Of a DNA stretch of 64,000 nt, positions 61,959-64,000 are shown in pieces; within the stretch, counting starts at the first letter, position 1; each line of letters starts with the position of its first letter. This DNA is from Parasphingorhabdus cellanae (GTDB lineage: Bacteria; Pseudomonadota; Alphaproteobacteria; Sphingomonadales; Sphingomonadaceae). The translations under genes and the position numbers were made by a program. Under the pieces are notes generated by a model that searched no databases, was not told the DNA's origin, and saw only the letters and a program-made list of their open reading frames with translations. The stretch lies in the NCBI RefSeq assembly GCF_017498565.1, contig NZ_CP071794.1, positions 1,488,001 to 1,552,000 of the forward strand. Reading direction: 5' to 3'.

Positions 61959-63437
61959 TTAATCTGAAGGTTTGGAACGTCGAGCAACTTTGCCGACAAG
62001 TTCCCTATCCGCGAAAGGTTCAAAAAACTCTTCCGGTCTCTCAGGGTCGAGTAATTTATTGTCCGCAAGAAGCTCCTCGGTCATATCTAAATCGGGTATT
62101 TCGAACCTGACCAATTTTCTTTTGGAAGCGCTCCGACTTTCTATAAAATCAATCATGGGCTGGCCAGCTGCCATCGCCTTTTCGGTCATCCGCTCTGTGG
62201 TCCCACAATGTTCGGCAATCAGGGATACACGCAATTTAAATATTTCGCTCCCGGCCATCTGATTGCCATCCTCTCGACTATCGATAACCAGATCGCATTC
62301 GCTGTCGAGGCCCAAAGACCGGTTATTCATATTCGCTGACCCAACGCGCACGATCTGATCGTCAATGATCATTATTTTCGCGTGGACATAGATATCCTCG
62401 CCAACTTCGTTAACGGGGGTAAAAACCGCGAATCTGTGGGCGTTTTGCTTTTGGCGGATCGCGCTGATCATTTTTGCACGAGCACTATCCATGGTGATAT
62501 GTTCAAGCCAGCCGTCTGCTGTAGCTGGCATAACCAATACAATCTCTGGCGGATCATCTTCTTCCAGGCGCAGAGCGATGGCGTCGGCTATTTTGCGAGA
62601 TGTGAAATATTGGTTTTCAATATAGATGAACTTTTGAGCGCCGCGGATTTGCTCCAGAAATAGTGCTTCAATCTCTTGGATTTGGTCAACTTCTCCATAT
62701 TTAGCCCGCGTTCGCGCAATTTTTATATTCACATTCTCGAACTGTGGTTCGATATCTTCTGGCCAAGGGTCATTGTCGGTATTGAGCGGTTTCAACGTTT
62801 CGCCGCCAGCGGTTGACCACCTGCTGCGCGCCAAATCACCAAGTGCGGATGCTGCTTCGCCATCAACAATCATCGTGACATCGTGCCAAGGGTGATATTG
62901 GCTGCCATTGGGGCGTTTTCGGCGTTCGTCCTGCCCGACATGTTCCCGTGTATCCCAGCGATCGGTGGTCATATCGATGCCACCGCAAACTGCAAAATTA
63001 TCGTCGATCACGACAATTTTCTGATGATGGCTGCATCCGGCGGGATGCGCATTGTCCAGCTTGAATTCTATCTGGTCATGTATGGCCCATTTCGCGACTG
63101 TTATGATAGTTGAGCCGCGGCCAAGTAATTTTATTGCCGATGTTTGCCACTTTAATATCTTAATTTCCAAATCAGGCCGATTGTTTGCCAGCCATTCGAT
63201 AAACTCTCCCAATCGAACGGGCGGCTCGCCCTTTTCATGTTCGTCTTTCGATAGCGAGATACGTGTATCAAAGTCCCAACCGATAAGAATGATCCGTTTT
63301 TTGGCACGCAACATTGCTTTGCGCAAAATCTCGAAATAATCCGCTCCATCTATAATTATGCGGGCACGGTTGGCGATTTCTGTGCGCCAAAAACTCTTAT
63401 GTTCCGTCACTTCAAAATCATTTCTAACAGACACCAT
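61959..63437 (-). CDS. Phospholipase D-type protein (cardiolipin synthase-like)
   Basis: The 492-residue protein has two HKD motifs: 'AGCSHHQKIVVIDDNFAVCG' (H-x-K-x-x-x-x-D, about residue 136) and 'VHAKIMIIDDQIVRVGSANM' (about residue 350). Such phosphatidyltransferases or phospholipases act on membrane phospholipids; the exact reaction is open. No N-terminal transmembrane anchor is seen, so it differs from classic Cls. It starts at ATG 63437. Confidence 0.85.
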   Translation of the reverse strand: MVSVRNDFEVTEHKSFWRTEIANRARIIIDGADYFEILRKAMLRAKKRIILIGWDFDTRISLSKDEHEKGEPPVRLGEFIEWLANNRPDLEIKILKWQTSAIKLLGRGSTIITVAKWAIHDQIEFKLDNAHPAGCSHHQKIVVIDDNFAVCGGIDMTTDRWDTREHVGQDERRKRPNGSQYHPWHDVTMIVDGEAASALGDLARSRWSTAGGETLKPLNTDNDPWPEDIEPQFENVNIKIARTRAKYGEVDQIQEIEALFLEQIRGAQKFIYIENQYFTSRKIADAIALRLEEDDPPEIVLVMPATADGWLEHITMDSARAKMISAIRQKQNAHRFAVFTPVNEVGEDIYVHAKIMIIDDQIVRVGSANMNNRSLGLDSECDLVIDSREDGNQMAGSEIFKLRVSLIAEHCGTTERMTEKAMAAGQPMIDFIESRSASKRKLVRFEIPDLDMTEELLADNKLLDPERPEEFFEPFADRELVGKVARRSKPSD

Positions 63438-63507
63438 ATTGCATACATATATCGCAGCATTCTCAATCTATACGGTTTCGTGTCCGAAAACAGGGGCTAG
63501 CGATCAA

Positions 63508-63541
63508 AAGCCCGACTATTCACACAAGAATAGCCGGGCTT
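63508..63541. terminator. Terminator downstream of the PLDc_N-like gene
   Basis: AAGCCCG (63508-63514) and CGGGCTT (63535-63541), joined with the inner CTATTC/GAATAG helix, form a strong hairpin with a C-A mismatch. It stops transcription of the minus-strand gene ending at 63565 and lies upstream of the PLD start. Confidence 0.75.
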
Positions 63542-63564
63542 CAATCTCTGCATATCGCATTTAC

Positions 63565-63747
63565 CTAAGCAGCGACAGATCCTTTTGGTCCGACAAAGAA
63601 CCAGAGCAATAGCCCTATAACCGGCAATATGATGATTATCGCACTCCAAATAACTTTAGTACCGACAGAGGCACCGCTACCCCAAACGCCGAGTAGTGCC
63701 CAAATATCCAAGGCCAGTATGATCAACCCCACAATTCCATAACTCAT
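63565..63747 (-). CDS. Small PLDc_N-like membrane protein
   Basis: The 60-residue protein has two transmembrane helices ('IVGLIILALDIWALLGVWGS' and 'VIWSAIIIILPVIGLLLWFF') ending in 'VGPKGS', the pattern of the phospholipase D N-terminal (PLDc_N) membrane domain, also found in superinfection-immunity-like proteins. It sits next to the PLD gene, which itself lacks such an anchor, so the two may work together (inference). Confidence 0.75.
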   Translation of the reverse strand: MSYGIVGLIILALDIWALLGVWGSGASVGTKVIWSAIIIILPVIGLLLWFFVGPKGSVAA

Positions 63748-63787
63748 ATCGAAATCCTTTATTTTTAATTTTGGTCTGTCACAGTTT

Positions 63788-64000
63788 TTAGTCGACGGCT
63801 TCTTCCAGATAGTCGATCAATCGCTTATCAGCGCGCAATTCGCCTTGAAAATTACTTAAGATCGCCTTGGAAGATACGCTTAGCTCGTCCGTTTGGAGAG
63901 CCTGTTCAATCTTATCCCGAAGATGTTCTTCCCCGGTGTCGACCGCTTCAATTGCGGCTTCGTCATTATCCTGCAAAGCTGCGCTGATTGTCAGAAATAC
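63788..64000 (-). CDS. PA2169-type four-helix-bundle protein (DUF2383-like), 5'-truncated by window edge
   Basis: The minus-strand frame is open from base 64000 to the stop at 63788-63790, giving 70 residues. It has 'TISAALQDNDEAAIEAVDTG' and 'RADKRLIDYLEEAVD', which match the C-terminal two helices of the PA2169/DUF2383 stress-related family. The N-terminal part lies outside the window. Confidence 0.65.
   Translation of the reverse strand, partial: VFLTISAALQDNDEAAIEAVDTGEEHLRDKIEQALQTDELSVSSKAILSNFQGELRADKRLIDYLEEAVD

Overview
The window carries an almost complete photosynthesis gene cluster (PGC) of an aerobic anoxygenic phototrophic alphaproteobacterium. The cluster fills about 22.7-61.8 kb. 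Gene order and protein types (oxidative cyclase AcsF, BciA, PpsR/PpaA, pufBALM with no pufC or pufQ, crtCDF, hemA at the end of the puh operon) point to Sphingomonadales. The base composition looks moderate rather than strongly GC-rich, which would suit a Sphingorhabdus/Parasphingorhabdus-like lineage, but the genus is inference only.

Layout. (1) 1-18.9 kb is ordinary accessory/housekeeping DNA: a truncated GST at the left edge, small stress or unknown genes, a GlxA-type regulator coupled to a Tat-exported hydrolase, a reductase-tetR pair, secreted proteins of unknown role, an ABC-F ATPase with a structured leader, an OmpR-type two-component system followed by a MipA-type outer-membrane protein, and a GFA-family protein. 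(2) 18.9-21.4 kb is gene-poor. It holds a GC-richer dienelactone-hydrolase-like gene lacking its nucleophile, a tRNA 3'-end fragment and a decayed P4-type integrase, probably the scar of an integrated island. (3) 21.4-23.3 kb holds a DUF3422 protein and a membrane-tethered cytochrome c, closed by a strong bidirectional terminator. (4) 23.4-38.7 kb, minus strand: superoperon bchF-N-B-H-L-M-lhaA-puhA-puhB-puhC-orf98-acsF-puhE-hemA, with most junctions overlapping. (5) 38.9-45.5 kb, plus strand: ppaA (frameshifted here)-ppsR, then bchG-pucC-like-bchP-tspO-orf91. (6) 45.6-54.3 kb, minus strand: crtF, then bchC-X-Y-(23-codon ORF)-Z-pufB-A-L-M. (7) 54.4-56.8 kb, plus strand: crtD-crtC. (8) 56.9-60.7 kb, minus strand: bchI-D-O-small membrane protein. 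(9) bciA on the plus strand, then a phospholipase D-type enzyme, a PLDc_N-like peptide and a truncated four-helix-bundle protein.

How the genes work together. HemA makes 5-aminolevulinate. BchHDI insert Mg, BchM methylates and AcsF closes ring E. BchLNB and BchXYZ are the two nitrogenase-like reductases, BciA reduces the 8-vinyl group, BchF and BchC modify the 3-vinyl side chain, and BchG and BchP attach and reduce the tail. PufLM and PuhA form the reaction centre and PufBA the LH1 antenna. PuhB, PuhC, PuhE, LhaA and the second PucC-like protein are assembly factors. CrtC, CrtD and CrtF finish an acyclic carotenoid; crtI, crtB and crtE are not in the window. PpsR should repress the cluster through TGT-N12-ACA palindromes. 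I find two perfect tandem copies before bchC, one before bchG, and imperfect copies between crtF and crtD and upstream of bchF.

Points I would check first are the 23-codon ORF wedged between bchY and bchZ by a tandem duplication, the leader ORF plus hairpin before the ABC-F gene, the one-base frameshift in ppaA, and the long out-of-frame crtD/crtC overlap.
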